A stretch of DNA of 39,849 bases from Rhodospirillales bacterium (GTDB lineage Bacteria; Pseudomonadota; Alphaproteobacteria; Rhodospirillales; JASLLZ01), in NCBI GenBank assembly GCA_030754885.1, contig JASLZL010000083.1:1-39849 (forward strand), written 5' to 3'. The position numbers were made by a program, and so were the translations under genes. Positions 9,194 through 18,294 of this stretch are shown piece after piece. Within the stretch, counting starts at the first letter, position 1, and every line of letters starts with the position of its first letter. A model generated the notes under the pieces. It had not been told where the DNA came from. It searched no databases and saw only the letters and a program-made list of their open reading frames with translations.

Positions 9194-10408
9194 ATGGTCC
9201 GGCTCAGTCAGTTGGCGGAACCCTTCCGCACTCACCTCCTTGAACTGCCCTGCCCGACCTTCGAGTCCGAGCCCTGGGTCCCCGGCCCTGCCGTCGAGCG
9301 GTCCCGGGTGGCGATCATATCCACGGCCGGGCTCCATCGTCGCGACGACCGCCCCTATTCGATCGGCGCCACCGACTATCGCATCGTTCCAGGCGAGACC
9401 GCCGCCGCCGATGTGGTGATGAGCCATGTGTCCTCCAATTTCGACCGCTCGGGATTTCAACAAGACATCAATGTCGTCTTTCCCATCGACCGCCTGCGCG
9501 AACTGGCCGCCCGGGACGCCATCGGCTCGGTCGCCGGGTACCACTATTCGGTCATGGGCGCGACGACGCCCGAGCAGATGGAACCGGCGGCGCACGAGAT
9601 GGCGGGGCTGTTGAAGGCCGATGGCGTCGATGCCGTGCTGCTGGTCCCCATATGACCAAACTGCACGCGCGCCGTGGGCGGGCTGGCACATTATCTGGAA
9701 GGTGACGGTCTGGCGACGACCCAGATCAGCCTCATCCGCGAGCACTCCGAACGGATGCGCCCGCCGCGCGCGCTGTGGGTTCCGTTCGAGTTGGGCCGCC
9801 CCATCGGCGTCCCCGACGACGCGGTTTTCCAGACACGGGTCGTGATGGCGGCGCTGGACTTGCTGAGCGCCGAGGAAGGCCCCGTATTGGCGGATTATCC
9901 CGAAGACGCGCCCGAAGCCGACGATATCACCGGCTGGTCCTGCCCGATCAATCTGGCACCGCTGATGGACGAGGCGGAAACCAAGGCGCAGCGCCTGGGT
10001 GCCGCCTTCGACGACGAGATTGGACGGCTCCGTCCCTGGCACGACCTGGCGGTCGAGGCGCGCGGGCGGACCACGGTTGGAGCCAGCGGTCTTGAGATCG
10101 ATGCGGCGGGGCGTTTCATCGCCGCCTGCCTGGAACGCGAGCTTCCCGCCAGCCCGCGGCCCGAGCTGTCGACTCCTGAGGTCCTGCGCTTGGCCTGCGA
10201 CGATGTGAAGGCTTTTTATCTGGAAGCGGCGGCGGCCCAGCCCGGCCGAGCCTCGAGCCACGACCTGGCCGAATGGTTCTGGGGCACGACGACGGCGGCC
10301 AAGGTCATCGTTGCGCTCAGGGCGCTTTGCGTGGACAACGAGGACAAAGGGCTACGTGGCCTGGTCGGTATCTTGGTACCGAGGGCGCAACTCCACCGCA
10401 TTGGCTAG
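9194..10408 (+). CDS. GrdB/PrdB-like reductase selenoprotein with in-frame TGA (Sec154)
   Basis: Two collinear frames, 9194-9652 and 9656-10408, are separated only by a TGA at 9653-9655. Read through as selenocysteine, the product is 404 residues with Sec154 in VLLVPI-U-PNCTRAVGG, a UxxC redox motif. The family is the glycine/sarcosine/betaine reductase selenoprotein B / proline reductase PrdB group; the start MVRLSQLAEPFRTHLLELPCP and the DINVVFPIDRLRELAA segment are typical of it. In known members the selenol attacks the substrate C-N bond or forms a redox couple with the nearby Cys. Both halves are conserved in style with no other lesion, which argues against a pseudogene. The ATG at 9194 fits the family N-terminus but has no Shine-Dalgarno. 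Selenocysteine genes (selA, selB, selC, selD) are not in this window. The substrate is unknown. Confidence 0.8.
9653..9688 (+). promoter_or_regulatory. Candidate bacterial SECIS hairpin after the TGA codon
   Basis: Beginning 6 nt after the TGA, 9662-9688 can fold with pairs 9662-9664/9686-9688, 9667-9668/9682-9683 and 9670-9673/9677-9680, and a GUG apical loop at 9674-9676. The loop lies 18 nt from the UGA and starts with G. This matches the general bacterial SECIS pattern of a small apical loop with an early G at about 16-37 nt. The fold was done by eye. Confidence 0.55.
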
Positions 10409-10419
10409 ATCGATCTTTA

Positions 10420-10436
10420 ATTATGGATACCATAAT
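10420..10436. promoter_or_regulatory. Palindromic operator candidate upstream of the ABM gene
   Basis: Perfect inverted repeat ATTATGG-ATA-CCATAAT, 24 bp before the ABM-domain gene. The TGG-N3-CCA core resembles sites bound by GntR/FCD-type regulators, but no such regulator gene is in the window. Confidence 0.5.
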
Positions 10437-10459
10437 GTCGCTTCCGGGAGGACTTGACT

Positions 10460-10777
10460 ATGAATGAAGCAATGGGCGAGATCGCCAACGTTACCGAATA
10501 CGACGTCAAGCCCGAGCACCGGGAAGATTTTGAAGCGCTTTTGCGCGACCATGCCGAACGTACGCTGCGCGTCGAGCCGGGGTGTCTGCGTTTCGATATC
10601 CTCTTGCCGCGCGATGCCAGCGCCGAGAAGAACCCGACCCGTATCCTCCTTTACGAGCTCTACCGTGACGAGGCCGAATATCGGGCGCACACGGATTCCG
10701 ACCGCCTGGCCAACTTCCGCGAAGCCTACAAGGACATGCTGGCCGACCGCCGCATCATGCTGGTGGACGTGACCTAA
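10460..10777 (+). CDS. ABM-domain (YgiN-like) monooxygenase family protein
   Basis: A 105-residue single-domain protein of the antibiotic biosynthesis monooxygenase (ABM) / YgiN fold, a ferredoxin-like dimer that often oxidises quinol-like or small aromatic compounds without cofactor. Family features are [30 protein letters not shown] in the first half and [23 protein letters not shown] in the second. The ATG at 10460 is preferred over the TTG at 10454 because GGGAGG lies about 8 bases upstream of it. It follows the selenoprotein gene by 51 bases, with a separate operator-like palindrome between them. The 3' end overlaps that of copA by 4 bases, convergently. The substrate is unknown. Confidence 0.85.
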   Translation: MNEAMGEIANVTEYDVKPEHREDFEALLRDHAERTLRVEPGCLRFDILLPRDASAEKNPTRILLYELYRDEAEYRAHTDSDRLANFREAYKDMLADRRIMLVDVT

Positions 10778-13311
10778 TATCCCGCTTGGTCGTTGGCCAG
10801 CAGGGGTCGGTGGTGGCGCAGTCGCAGTGAGTTGCTAACCACAAAGAGGCTGGAAACGCTCATCGCGCCGGCCGCCAGCATGGGGTTCAAAAGTACGCCC
10901 ATGAATGGATAGAGCGCCCCGGCGGCGAGCGGAATAAGAGCCACGTTGTAGGCGTAGGCCCATACGAAGTTAAGAACGATGGTGCTGAGCGTCCGCTTTG
11001 AAAGGGCAAGGGCGTTGATGATGCCGCGCAAATCCCCCGACATGAGAACCACGTCGCCGGCCTCAATGGCAATGTCGGTGCCGGTGCCGATGGCAATGCC
11101 GACATCGGCCTGGGCCAGCGCCGGCGCGTCGTTGATGCCGTCGCCGACGAAGGCGACCCGCTTACCTTCGCCTTGCAGGCGCTTGACCTCTTCGGCCTTG
11201 TGATCGGGCAGCACTTCGGCGAGCACCCTTTCGATGCCGACCTGAAGCGCGATGGCCTCGGCGGTTCTCCGGTTGTCGCCGGTCAGCATGGCGACCTCGA
11301 CGCCGAGGTCCTTGAGCGCCCGCACCGCCTCAATGCTGCCCTCCTTGATCGGATCGGCGACCCCGATGACGGCGGCGAGCCGGCCGTCCACCGCGGCGTA
11401 CAACGGGGTTCGGGCGGCTGTTGCCAGTTTGTCGGCCTCGGCCTTGGCTTCTTTCGGCACGTCGATGGCAAGGCGTTGCATGTAGCGCTCGGCGCCGACG
11501 CGCACCGGATGCTCTGCCACTGTGGCCTCGATACCGTATCCGGGCTCAGCCTGAAAATCCTGGACCGCCAATGGATCGAGCCCGCGCGCTTTGGCCGCCC
11601 TGACGATGGCAGCAGCGACGGGATGCTCGCTCTTTGCCTCCGCCGAGGCGATGAGGCGCAACACTTCGTCGCCGTCCCCCTCGATGAGATGAAAATCGGT
11701 CATCTCGGGCTGGCCCTCCGTCAGGGTACCCGTCTTGTCGAGGACCACGGCGTTGGTCTTGGCCAGGGTCTCGAGCGCCGTTCCCTGACGGAACAGGACC
11801 CCCAACTCGGCCCCGCGCCCGGTTGCCACCATGATCGCCGTCGGCGTCGCCAGACCCATGGCGCAAGGGCACGCGATGAGCAGTACCGAGACCGACGCCA
11901 CGAAAGCAAAGTTGAGCGCCTGGTCGGACCCGAAGGCGAGCCAGGCGGCGAAAGTAACGATGGCGATTGTCATGACGACGGGGACGAAAATCAGGGCGAT
12001 CTTGTCGGCCATCTTCTGGATCGGCGGCTTGGAGCCTTGTGCTTCCTCGACCATGCGAATGATTTGGGCGAGCACGGTATCGGCGCCGACGCGGGTGGCG
12101 GCGAAGGAAAATGCGCCCGTCTTGTTGACCGTGCCGCCCACCACCTCGTCACCCGTTTCCTTGCGCGCCGGCACCGGTTCGCCGGTGACCATGGACTCAT
12201 CGACATAGCTGGCGCCTTCGGTGACGCGGCCGTCGACGGGGACGCGCTCACCGGGGCGCACGGCGACGATATCGCCGGGAAGGACGGCATCGATCGGAAC
12301 CTCGATCTCGTTTCCGTCCCGCATTACCCGCGCCGTCTTGGGCTGAAGGCGCATCAACTTTTTGATCGCCTCCGATGTACGGCCCTTGGCCACAGCCTCC
12401 AAATAGCGCCCGAGCAAGATCAGGGTGATGATGACGCCGGCGGCTTCGAAGTACGCGTTGGCTGTGCCTTCGGGGAAGATGGCAGGCGCCACCAGTGCAA
12501 GGAGAGAATAGAAAAAGGCGGCGTTTCCGCCCAGCATAACCAAAGTATTCATGCCGGGGTTGAGGTGGCGAAGTTCGCCCCAGCCGGCGCGATAGAAGCG
12601 CAAACCGGCGTAGAACATCACCGGACTCGCCAGCAAAAGCTCGATGGTCATCCAGCCGTGCTCGGCAAGCACAGCCAGCATACCCGCACCGATCGGGGGG
12701 ACCATGCGCCCCATGGCCACCAGGACCAGGGGAACGGTAAAGGCCGCCGCCAAAACCAAGTCGCGCTTGAGCGCCTTTATCTGGGCTTCGCGCGCCGCCT
12801 GCTCGCTGTCCTCCACCGTTGCGTCCTGGGCCGCCGCACGGGCGCTGAAGCCCGCCCTCTCGACCGCCGCGATCAAGTCTTGAACGCTTGACTCGCCGGC
12901 CCGCAGATTGATGCTCGCCTTTTCGGTGGCCAGGTTGACTTGGGCGGAGGCGACGCCGGGGACCCGTACCAGCACCTTTTCGACGCGCGCCACGCACGAC
13001 GCACAGGTCATGCCCGTAATGGCGAGTTCCTTGATTTCTGTCGGCACCCTAAAGCCGGTCCGATCAACCGCGTCGGCGATATCAGCGGTGGAAACGATGC
13101 CGGCATCGAAGGTTACGTCGGCGCGCTCGGCGGCCAAATTGACCGCGGCCTCGGTGACACCAGGCAGCTTGGCAAGAACCCTTTCGACGCGCGCCACGCA
13201 CGAAGCGCAGGTCATCCCCTCTACGGGCAGCGATACCTTTTGATGCCCAGTAGCGGGGGACTGGCCGGAGGCTGGGGTCGTGGCCGGGGTCGTCTCGATT
13301 AAGCTTTCCAT
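10774..13311 (-). CDS. copA: Copper-exporting P1B-type ATPase
   Basis: An 845-residue CopA-type ATPase that pumps Cu(I) out of the cytoplasm. Two N-terminal heavy-metal-binding domains carry MTCASC, with Cys35/Cys38 and Cys103/Cys106. The transmembrane metal site is CPC (Cys481/Cys483), the phosphorylated aspartate is Asp525 in DKTGTLTEG, and the hinge motif [16 protein letters not shown] follows. All catalytic motifs are intact and the length is normal. The ATG at 13311 is chosen over an in-frame TTG at 13344 because it fits the promoter spacing and family N-termini. A CueR-type promoter lies directly upstream, so expression should be copper-induced. No cueR or copper chaperone gene is visible next to it. 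Confidence 0.95.
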   Translation of the reverse strand: MESLIETTPATTPASGQSPATGHQKVSLPVEGMTCASCVARVERVLAKLPGVTEAAVNLAAERADVTFDAGIVSTADIADAVDRTGFRVPTEIKELAITGMTCASCVARVEKVLVRVPGVASAQVNLATEKASINLRAGESSVQDLIAAVERAGFSARAAAQDATVEDSEQAAREAQIKALKRDLVLAAAFTVPLVLVAMGRMVPPIGAGMLAVLAEHGWMTIELLLASPVMFYAGLRFYRAGWGELRHLNPGMNTLVMLGGNAAFFYSLLALVAPAIFPEGTANAYFEAAGVIITLILLGRYLEAVAKGRTSEAIKKLMRLQPKTARVMRDGNEIEVPIDAVLPGDIVAVRPGERVPVDGRVTEGASYVDESMVTGEPVPARKETGDEVVGGTVNKTGAFSFAATRVGADTVLAQIIRMVEEAQGSKPPIQKMADKIALIFVPVVMTIAIVTFAAWLAFGSDQALNFAFVASVSVLLIACPCAMGLATPTAIMVATGRGAELGVLFRQGTALETLAKTNAVVLDKTGTLTEGQPEMTDFHLIEGDGDEVLRLIASAEAKSEHPVAAAIVRAAKARGLDPLAVQDFQAEPGYGIEATVAEHPVRVGAERYMQRLAIDVPKEAKAEADKLATAARTPLYAAVDGRLAAVIGVADPIKEGSIEAVRALKDLGVEVAMLTGDNRRTAEAIALQVGIERVLAEVLPDHKAEEVKRLQGEGKRVAFVGDGINDAPALAQADVGIAIGTGTDIAIEAGDVVLMSGDLRGIINALALSKRTLSTIVLNFVWAYAYNVALIPLAAGALYPFMGVLLNPMLAAGAMSVSSLFVVSNSLRLRHHRPLLANDQAGY

Positions 13312-13349
13312 GGTCCCTCGGCGAAGACGATCAGATTTCAACAACCCCT

Positions 13350-13380
13350 ATTGTGGTCCTTCCAGCGACTGGAAGGTCAA
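13350..13380 (-). promoter_or_regulatory. CueR/MerR-type copper-responsive promoter of copA
   Basis: On the minus strand, TTGACC (13375-13380) and CACAAT (13350-13355) are separated by 19 bp, the overlong spacer typical of MerR-family promoters. The spacer region holds a perfect dyad, CCTTCCAG-CGA-CTGGAAGG (13358-13376), matching CueR-type operators. The transcript would start near 13343, about 30 bases before the copA ATG. Confidence 0.85.
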
Positions 13381-13449
13381 TGCCCGATCCGAGGCGCGTG
13401 CCGTTTTCCCTAACCGACCACCTTGGCTCCCCTCGGTTGCGCCTGACCT

Positions 13450-14496
13450 TTAGTACCCTCGCTCAATATTGGCCAGGGTCGGCAAGGGTTTTCCGGCCAT
13501 ATCGGCACGCAGGTTCTCGAATAAAAGATCAAGGGTCCTGGGCGTATAGTCCTCGGCGTCGATGCAAGACGTATGGGGCGTCATGATAAGGTTCGGCGTT
13601 GTCCACAAGAGCGACTCCGGCGGTACCGGCTCGGGGTCGAACCCGTCGAGCACGGCGCCCGATAAATGTCCACTCCCCAGACCTTCGGCCAAGGCCTCAT
13701 AGTCGAAAACCCGGGTTGGGGCGGTGGTGATGAAACCGGCGTCCTTCTTCATCATGGCGAAGGCCCGGCGGTCAAAATAGCCCTCCGTCTCGGGCGTGAA
13801 GGGAACCGTGACAAGGACAAAGTCGGCATCGGGCAACACACGTTCGAATCCGTCCGGTCCGTAAACTTCGTCGCACAGGGGATGAGGTTCGCCACCGCGT
13901 CGGATACCGACAACGCGAAGCCCCAGATCGCGGGCCCGTTCGGCGCCGGCGCCGCCCAGTTTGCCGACCCCGATGACGGCCAGCGTCTTGCCCTCGATAC
14001 CCGAAGTGACCAACGGCGCCCAGCGCTTTTCTTCTTTGGCGGTGATGAAAAACGGAATGCGACAGTTGAGCATCAAGAGCGACGTTGCGATGAACTCTCC
14101 GGCCTTCTTGGCGTGGGGGCCAAGGTTATGCACCAAAGGCACCCCATCGGGCAGCCAGTCGATGGGCACAAGCTTGTGATAAGACGCGGACGTCACCATG
14201 ACCCAACGCAGGTGGGGTGCCGGTGCCGACAACGGAAACCGTTCCTTCAACACCTGGGTCGTGGCGATGACCACCTCGGCGTCCTTCATGGCAGCGTCGA
14301 ACTCATCAGGGGTCTCGCCAAAAGTGGGCTCCAGCCTTTGAGCAACATCGGGATTGCGCGCGCATGCCTCATCGAACCAGCGCCCGGAGATAACAAAGGC
14401 GGGATTCATTTTGCGCACCGGATAGCCCGGCGGCGCGGTCTCCGGTGTCGGCGGGTTCTGGATGTGCAGGCGGATGGATTTCGTGGTCTCGGTCAT
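13450..14496 (-). CDS. D-isomer-specific 2-hydroxyacid dehydrogenase family protein
   Basis: A 348-residue NAD(P)-dependent dehydrogenase of the D-2-hydroxyacid family, which interconverts 2-oxoacids and D-2-hydroxyacids. The Rossmann motif GVGKLGGAGAE is central, and the C-terminal part has VLDGFDPEPVPPESLL and the catalytic-histidine motif TPHTS. The usual NxxRG motif that supplies the catalytic arginine is replaced: aligned on the following EAL, the arginine position is a proline (TTAPTRVFDYEAL). An arginine two residues downstream might substitute. Activity is therefore uncertain, though the fold is clear. It is divergent from the FNR-box-controlled gene at 14746, with a shared 249-base intergenic region. 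The substrate is unknown. Confidence 0.85.
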   Translation of the reverse strand: MTETTKSIRLHIQNPPTPETAPPGYPVRKMNPAFVISGRWFDEACARNPDVAQRLEPTFGETPDEFDAAMKDAEVVIATTQVLKERFPLSAPAPHLRWVMVTSASYHKLVPIDWLPDGVPLVHNLGPHAKKAGEFIATSLLMLNCRIPFFITAKEEKRWAPLVTSGIEGKTLAVIGVGKLGGAGAERARDLGLRVVGIRRGGEPHPLCDEVYGPDGFERVLPDADFVLVTVPFTPETEGYFDRRAFAMMKKDAGFITTAPTRVFDYEALAEGLGSGHLSGAVLDGFDPEPVPPESLLWTTPNLIMTPHTSCIDAEDYTPRTLDLLFENLRADMAGKPLPTLANIERGY

Positions 14497-14629
14497 TGAA
14501 GCGGCCCCCTTGTTGCGACGCGGATGTGCCCGCCGGGTACCCTATCGACGCCCCATGGGCGGCGCAAGGATAGGCCCGAGGACGCGGTTCCACCCTGACC
14601 GTGCCCGCCCGCGCGGAATCGCCTAACCA

Positions 14630-14670
14630 TTGATCCACATCAAGGTCAATAAGGGCCTCTGGCGATACAT
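14630..14670 (+). promoter_or_regulatory. Perfect FNR/FixK box with class II promoter spacing
   Basis: TTGATCCACATCAA at 14630-14643 is an exact match to TTGAT-N4-ATCAA, the binding site of FNR/ANR/FixK regulators. A GATACAT -10-like element follows at 14664-14670. This puts the box near -41.5, the activating position, for the gene starting at 14746. Confidence 0.75.
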
Positions 14671-14745
14671 CTTTCCGGGGCTTGGCCAAGGGGCCTTCAG
14701 GTAGGTGTACGGCCCGGCTAGGAGACGTGCGGCAACGAGAGGGAA

Positions 14746-17700
14746 ATGAGGCAGATGCTTGAACTGAAACACGGCCTGACATTCGAAGACCTCTACGAGG
14801 GGCAAGGATTGGAAAAACTGGACGCCGCGTTTCAGGCACTCCTCGCCGCCGCCGATAAGGATCTGCTGGGAACGCTGAAGGACGGCCGCGCCGATCCCGA
14901 TTCGCTTGCCGGTAAGGAGTATTCAGACTTTATCATCGCGCTGTCTCCACACCTGGATTCGTTTCTCGTCCAACTCTTCGGCATCGAGAAAGAGGCCGCA
15001 GCGGCGCGTCAACAGCACCTGGACTTGGTCGAACTGTTCGCCTGCAAACGGAAGTTCGTGCAGCTCAAGGCAGCGCGCACCATCAACCCGGAGAAGGCCG
15101 AGGCTATTGACGGGCCGGCGTTGGAAGCCGAACTGACAGCCGTATTCGGCGGCACCTTCGACCAGCACACCTTCGCCAAGCACATCATGGCCTGGCTTGG
15201 CGACCGGACGACGAACAAGGACAACCTGGACCTGGCCATGCGCTACGCCGCCTGGGCGGCTCATACAGAAGCGGGCCGCGAACGGCATAAGGCGGACGTG
15301 GTGTTCAAGCTGTTCGGCCGCCCCGACCCCTTCAATCTGGTGCCCAGCGCCACCATGGAAGATCACGACATCACCATGTTGCGCCAGCCCGACGACGATT
15401 ATTACCGACGCGAGGGTTTCAATCTCACCGATCCCGGCATGGACCTGATCGGAGCGCTCTACGAGGCCAACTACTGCACCATCTGTCACGACCGCGGCCG
15501 CGATCACTGTTCCCATGGCTTGCCCGCCGATGCAGAGAAAAAAGACGACAGGTTCGCCGTCAACGCCCTCGGCGTCACTCTGGTCGGCTGTCCCTTGGAA
15601 GTGAAGATCTCCGAGATGCACAAGGTGAAGATCGACGGTGACGTGCTTGGCGCGTTAGCCGTGATCACCGCCGCCAATCCTCTGGTGGCGGCCACCGGTC
15701 ACCGCATCTGCAACGAATGTATCTTGGCCTGCATCTTTCAAAAACAAGATCCGGTTATCGTCCCCCAGGTCGAGACCCGCATCCTCAAGGACGTGCTCGC
15801 ACTGCCCTGGGGTTTCGAGATTTACAGCCTGCTGACGCGCTGGAACCCAATGAACCTCCAGCGCCCGCTGCCCAAGGCACCAAGCCCGTACAAGGTGCTT
15901 CTGGTCGGCATGGGGCCGGCGTCTTTTAACTTGGCACACGAATTACTGAATGAGGGCCACGCGGCGGTAGCCGTCGATGGGCTTAAGATCGAGCCCTTGG
16001 CGCCGGAGCTTTCGGGCGTAAAGGCAAACGGCGAACGGGTGCCGTTCGAGCCCATCCGTGACGCAAGCGTGCTTTGGGAATCGCTGGACAACCGGGCAAT
16101 GGCTGGCTTTGGCGGCGTTGCCGAATACGGCATTACCGTGCGTTGGGACAAGAATTTCCTCAAGGTAATCCGCTTGCTGATTGAGCGAAGACGGCGCTTC
16201 ACCATGTTCGGCGGCGTGCGCTTCGGCAGCGCCATAACCAAGGAATCGGCCTTCGAGATGGGCTTTGACCACATAGCGCTTTGTGCCGGCGCCGGACGGC
16301 CGACCTTTCTCTCCATTCCCAACGGCCTGGCGCGCGGTGTCCGCCAGGCTTCTGACTTCCTGATGGCCTTGCAGCTCACCGGCGCCGCCAAGAACGATTC
16401 GGTGGCCAATCTGCAAATCCGCTTGCCGGTGGTGGTCATCGGCGGCGGGCTGACTGCCATCGACACGGCGACCGAGGCGCTTGCCTACTATGTCCGCCAG
16501 GTGGAGAAATACCTTGGCCGCTATGAGGTCCTGGCCGCCGAGCAGGGCGAGGACGCGGTGCACGAAACCTGGAATGAGGAAGAAGCGATTGTCGCCGAAG
16601 AGTACATCGAACACGCCCGCGCCATCCGCGCCGAGCGGGAGGCGGCGGCCAAGGAGGGCCGCGAGCCACACTTGATCGAACTCCTTGACCAATGGGGCGG
16701 GGTGATCGTGGCCTACCGCCGCCGACTCGTCGATTCGCCCGCCTACACCCTCAACTACGACGAGGTGACCAAGGCCTTGGAGCAAGGAATGCGCTTCGCC
16801 GAACTGTTGGCGCCGGTCAAGGTCGACGTCGATGAACACGGCGCCGCCCGCGCCATCAGTCTGGGACGCCAGGTCATTGGCGAGGACGGGCGCCCCAAGC
16901 CGACCGGCGAAGAAGTGAGCTTGCCGGCGCGCACCGTCCTGGTGGCAATCGGCACCCAGCCCAACACCACCTTGGCGCGCGAGCACCCGGGCTTTGCCGA
17001 AATGGACGGCAAGTACTATCAGGCGGTGGACGAAGACGGCAATCCAGTGCCGCCAGAGTGGACGCCCAAGCCCGACAAGATGAACGTGCTTGCCTCCGTC
17101 GACAGCGAAAGCCGTGCCATGAGCTTCTTTGGCGACCTCCATCCCGGCTTCGCCGGAAATGTGGTCAAAGCGATGGCCAGCACCAAGTTGGGCCATCCGG
17201 TGATCGGCCGGATGCTGGCCCGCAAGACGCCGACACCAGTGGCGGCAGATGACCTAGTCGCCTCCCTCAACCACGACCTGAGGCCCGTTGTCGAAAGAGT
17301 TACCCAAGTGGCGCCCGGCATTTGGGAGGTTGTGATTCGCGCCCCCATGGCGGCGCGTGAGTACCAGCCCGGACAGTTCTTCCGCCTGCAAAACTATGAG
17401 GCCAACGCGACTCGCGTGGACGACACGTTGCTGGCCTTGGAGGGCGTGGCGCTGACAGGCGCCTGGGTCGACCGGGACAAGGGCCTGGTCGCCCTCATCT
17501 CGCTCGACATGGGGGGCTCGACCACCCTGATCAAACACCTACAGCCGGGCGAGCCGGTGGTCCTCATGGGGCCAACTGGGGCACCGACCGAGGTCGCCGG
17601 CAACGAGACCGTGCTGATGGCTGGCGGCGGACTTGGCAACGCGGTTCTGATGGCCATCAACAAGGCCTACCACGAAGCCGGCGCGCGGGTGCTTTACTTC

Positions 17701-18279
17701 GCCGCCTACAAGGGTATCGAGGACCGCTTCCATATAGACGAGATTGAGAAAAACTCGGACGTCGTGGTGTGGTGCTGCGACGAGGCCCCCGGCTTCACGC
17801 CCGGGCGCGCCGAGGACAAGGCTTTTGTCGGCAACATCGTCGAGGGCATGGCGGCCTATGCCCGGGGCGAATTGGGTGAAGTGGATATACCCCTGAACGA
17901 GATCGACCGCGTCATCGCCATCGGCGGAGTGATGATGATGAAGGCCGTCGGCGACGCCCGCAAAGGTGTACTCAAAGAGTATCTGAATCCCGATCACGTG
18001 GCGATCGCCAGCATCAACTCTCCCATGCAATGCATGATGAAGGAGATCTGCGCCCAGTGCCTGCAGCCCCACAAGAACCCCGAGACGGGCGAGGAGACGA
18101 TCGTCTTCTCGTGCTTCGAACAGGACCAAGACTTGGACCGGGTGGACTTCGGCGCCCTTCACCAGCGCCTGTGCCAAAACTCGGTACAGGAGAAGCTGAC
18201 GGCCCAATGGATCGCCCGTTGCCTGGGCAGCGAGAAGGGGGCGGCCGAACTGGCGGCCCAGCGCGAACGCCGATTTTAG
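14746..18279 (+). CDS. Fused GltD-like / PyrK-like iron-sulfur flavoprotein (NfnAB-type)
   Basis: A 1177-residue multidomain redox protein. Residues 1-240 are a helical region I do not recognise. Cysteines 244, 247, 255 and 282, with 322, 325 and 329, resemble the double [4Fe-4S] module of GltD/dihydropyrimidine dehydrogenase. A flavin Rossmann motif (LLVGMGPASFNLAHELL, about 382-398) and a pyridine-nucleotide motif (VVVIGGGLTAIDTATEAL, about 560-577) follow. From about residue 846 a ferredoxin-NADP reductase-like domain ends in a PyrK/NfnA-type [2Fe-2S] motif with Cys1096, 1102, 1105 and 1123. The layout equals NfnB plus NfnA on one chain, so NAD(P)H:ferredoxin electron transfer, possibly bifurcating, is the inferred role. 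GAGAGGGA precedes the ATG. The perfect FNR box predicts low-oxygen induction. Confidence 0.85.
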   Translation: MRQMLELKHGLTFEDLYEGQGLEKLDAAFQALLAAADKDLLGTLKDGRADPDSLAGKEYSDFIIALSPHLDSFLVQLFGIEKEAAAARQQHLDLVELFACKRKFVQLKAARTINPEKAEAIDGPALEAELTAVFGGTFDQHTFAKHIMAWLGDRTTNKDNLDLAMRYAAWAAHTEAGRERHKADVVFKLFGRPDPFNLVPSATMEDHDITMLRQPDDDYYRREGFNLTDPGMDLIGALYEANYCTICHDRGRDHCSHGLPADAEKKDDRFAVNALGVTLVGCPLEVKISEMHKVKIDGDVLGALAVITAANPLVAATGHRICNECILACIFQKQDPVIVPQVETRILKDVLALPWGFEIYSLLTRWNPMNLQRPLPKAPSPYKVLLVGMGPASFNLAHELLNEGHAAVAVDGLKIEPLAPELSGVKANGERVPFEPIRDASVLWESLDNRAMAGFGGVAEYGITVRWDKNFLKVIRLLIERRRRFTMFGGVRFGSAITKESAFEMGFDHIALCAGAGRPTFLSIPNGLARGVRQASDFLMALQLTGAAKNDSVANLQIRLPVVVIGGGLTAIDTATEALAYYVRQVEKYLGRYEVLAAEQGEDAVHETWNEEEAIVAEEYIEHARAIRAEREAAAKEGREPHLIELLDQWGGVIVAYRRRLVDSPAYTLNYDEVTKALEQGMRFAELLAPVKVDVDEHGAARAISLGRQVIGEDGRPKPTGEEVSLPARTVLVAIGTQPNTTLAREHPGFAEMDGKYYQAVDEDGNPVPPEWTPKPDKMNVLASVDSESRAMSFFGDLHPGFAGNVVKAMASTKLGHPVIGRMLARKTPTPVAADDLVASLNHDLRPVVERVTQVAPGIWEVVIRAPMAAREYQPGQFFRLQNYEANATRVDDTLLALEGVALTGAWVDRDKGLVALISLDMGGSTTLIKHLQPGEPVVLMGPTGAPTEVAGNETVLMAGGGLGNAVLMAINKAYHEAGARVLYFAAYKGIEDRFHIDEIEKNSDVVVWCCDEAPGFTPGRAEDKAFVGNIVEGMAAYARGELGEVDIPLNEIDRVIAIGGVMMMKAVGDARKGVLKEYLNPDHVAIASINSPMQCMMKEICAQCLQPHKNPETGEETIVFSCFEQDQDLDRVDFGALHQRLCQNSVQEKLTAQWIARCLGSEKGAAELAAQRERRF

Positions 18280-18294
18280 GGTGCTGAAGGTCCC

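Noticed and set aside
9182-10261. A 359-codon minus-strand frame covering the selenoprotein gene
   Set aside because: It is uninterrupted where the plus strand has a TGA, so it is tempting. However, the translation is low-complexity and unlike any family, while both plus-strand halves match the GrdB/PrdB group.
11173-12891. A 572-codon plus-strand frame
   Set aside because: It is a shadow of copA, which has all its catalytic motifs on the minus strand.
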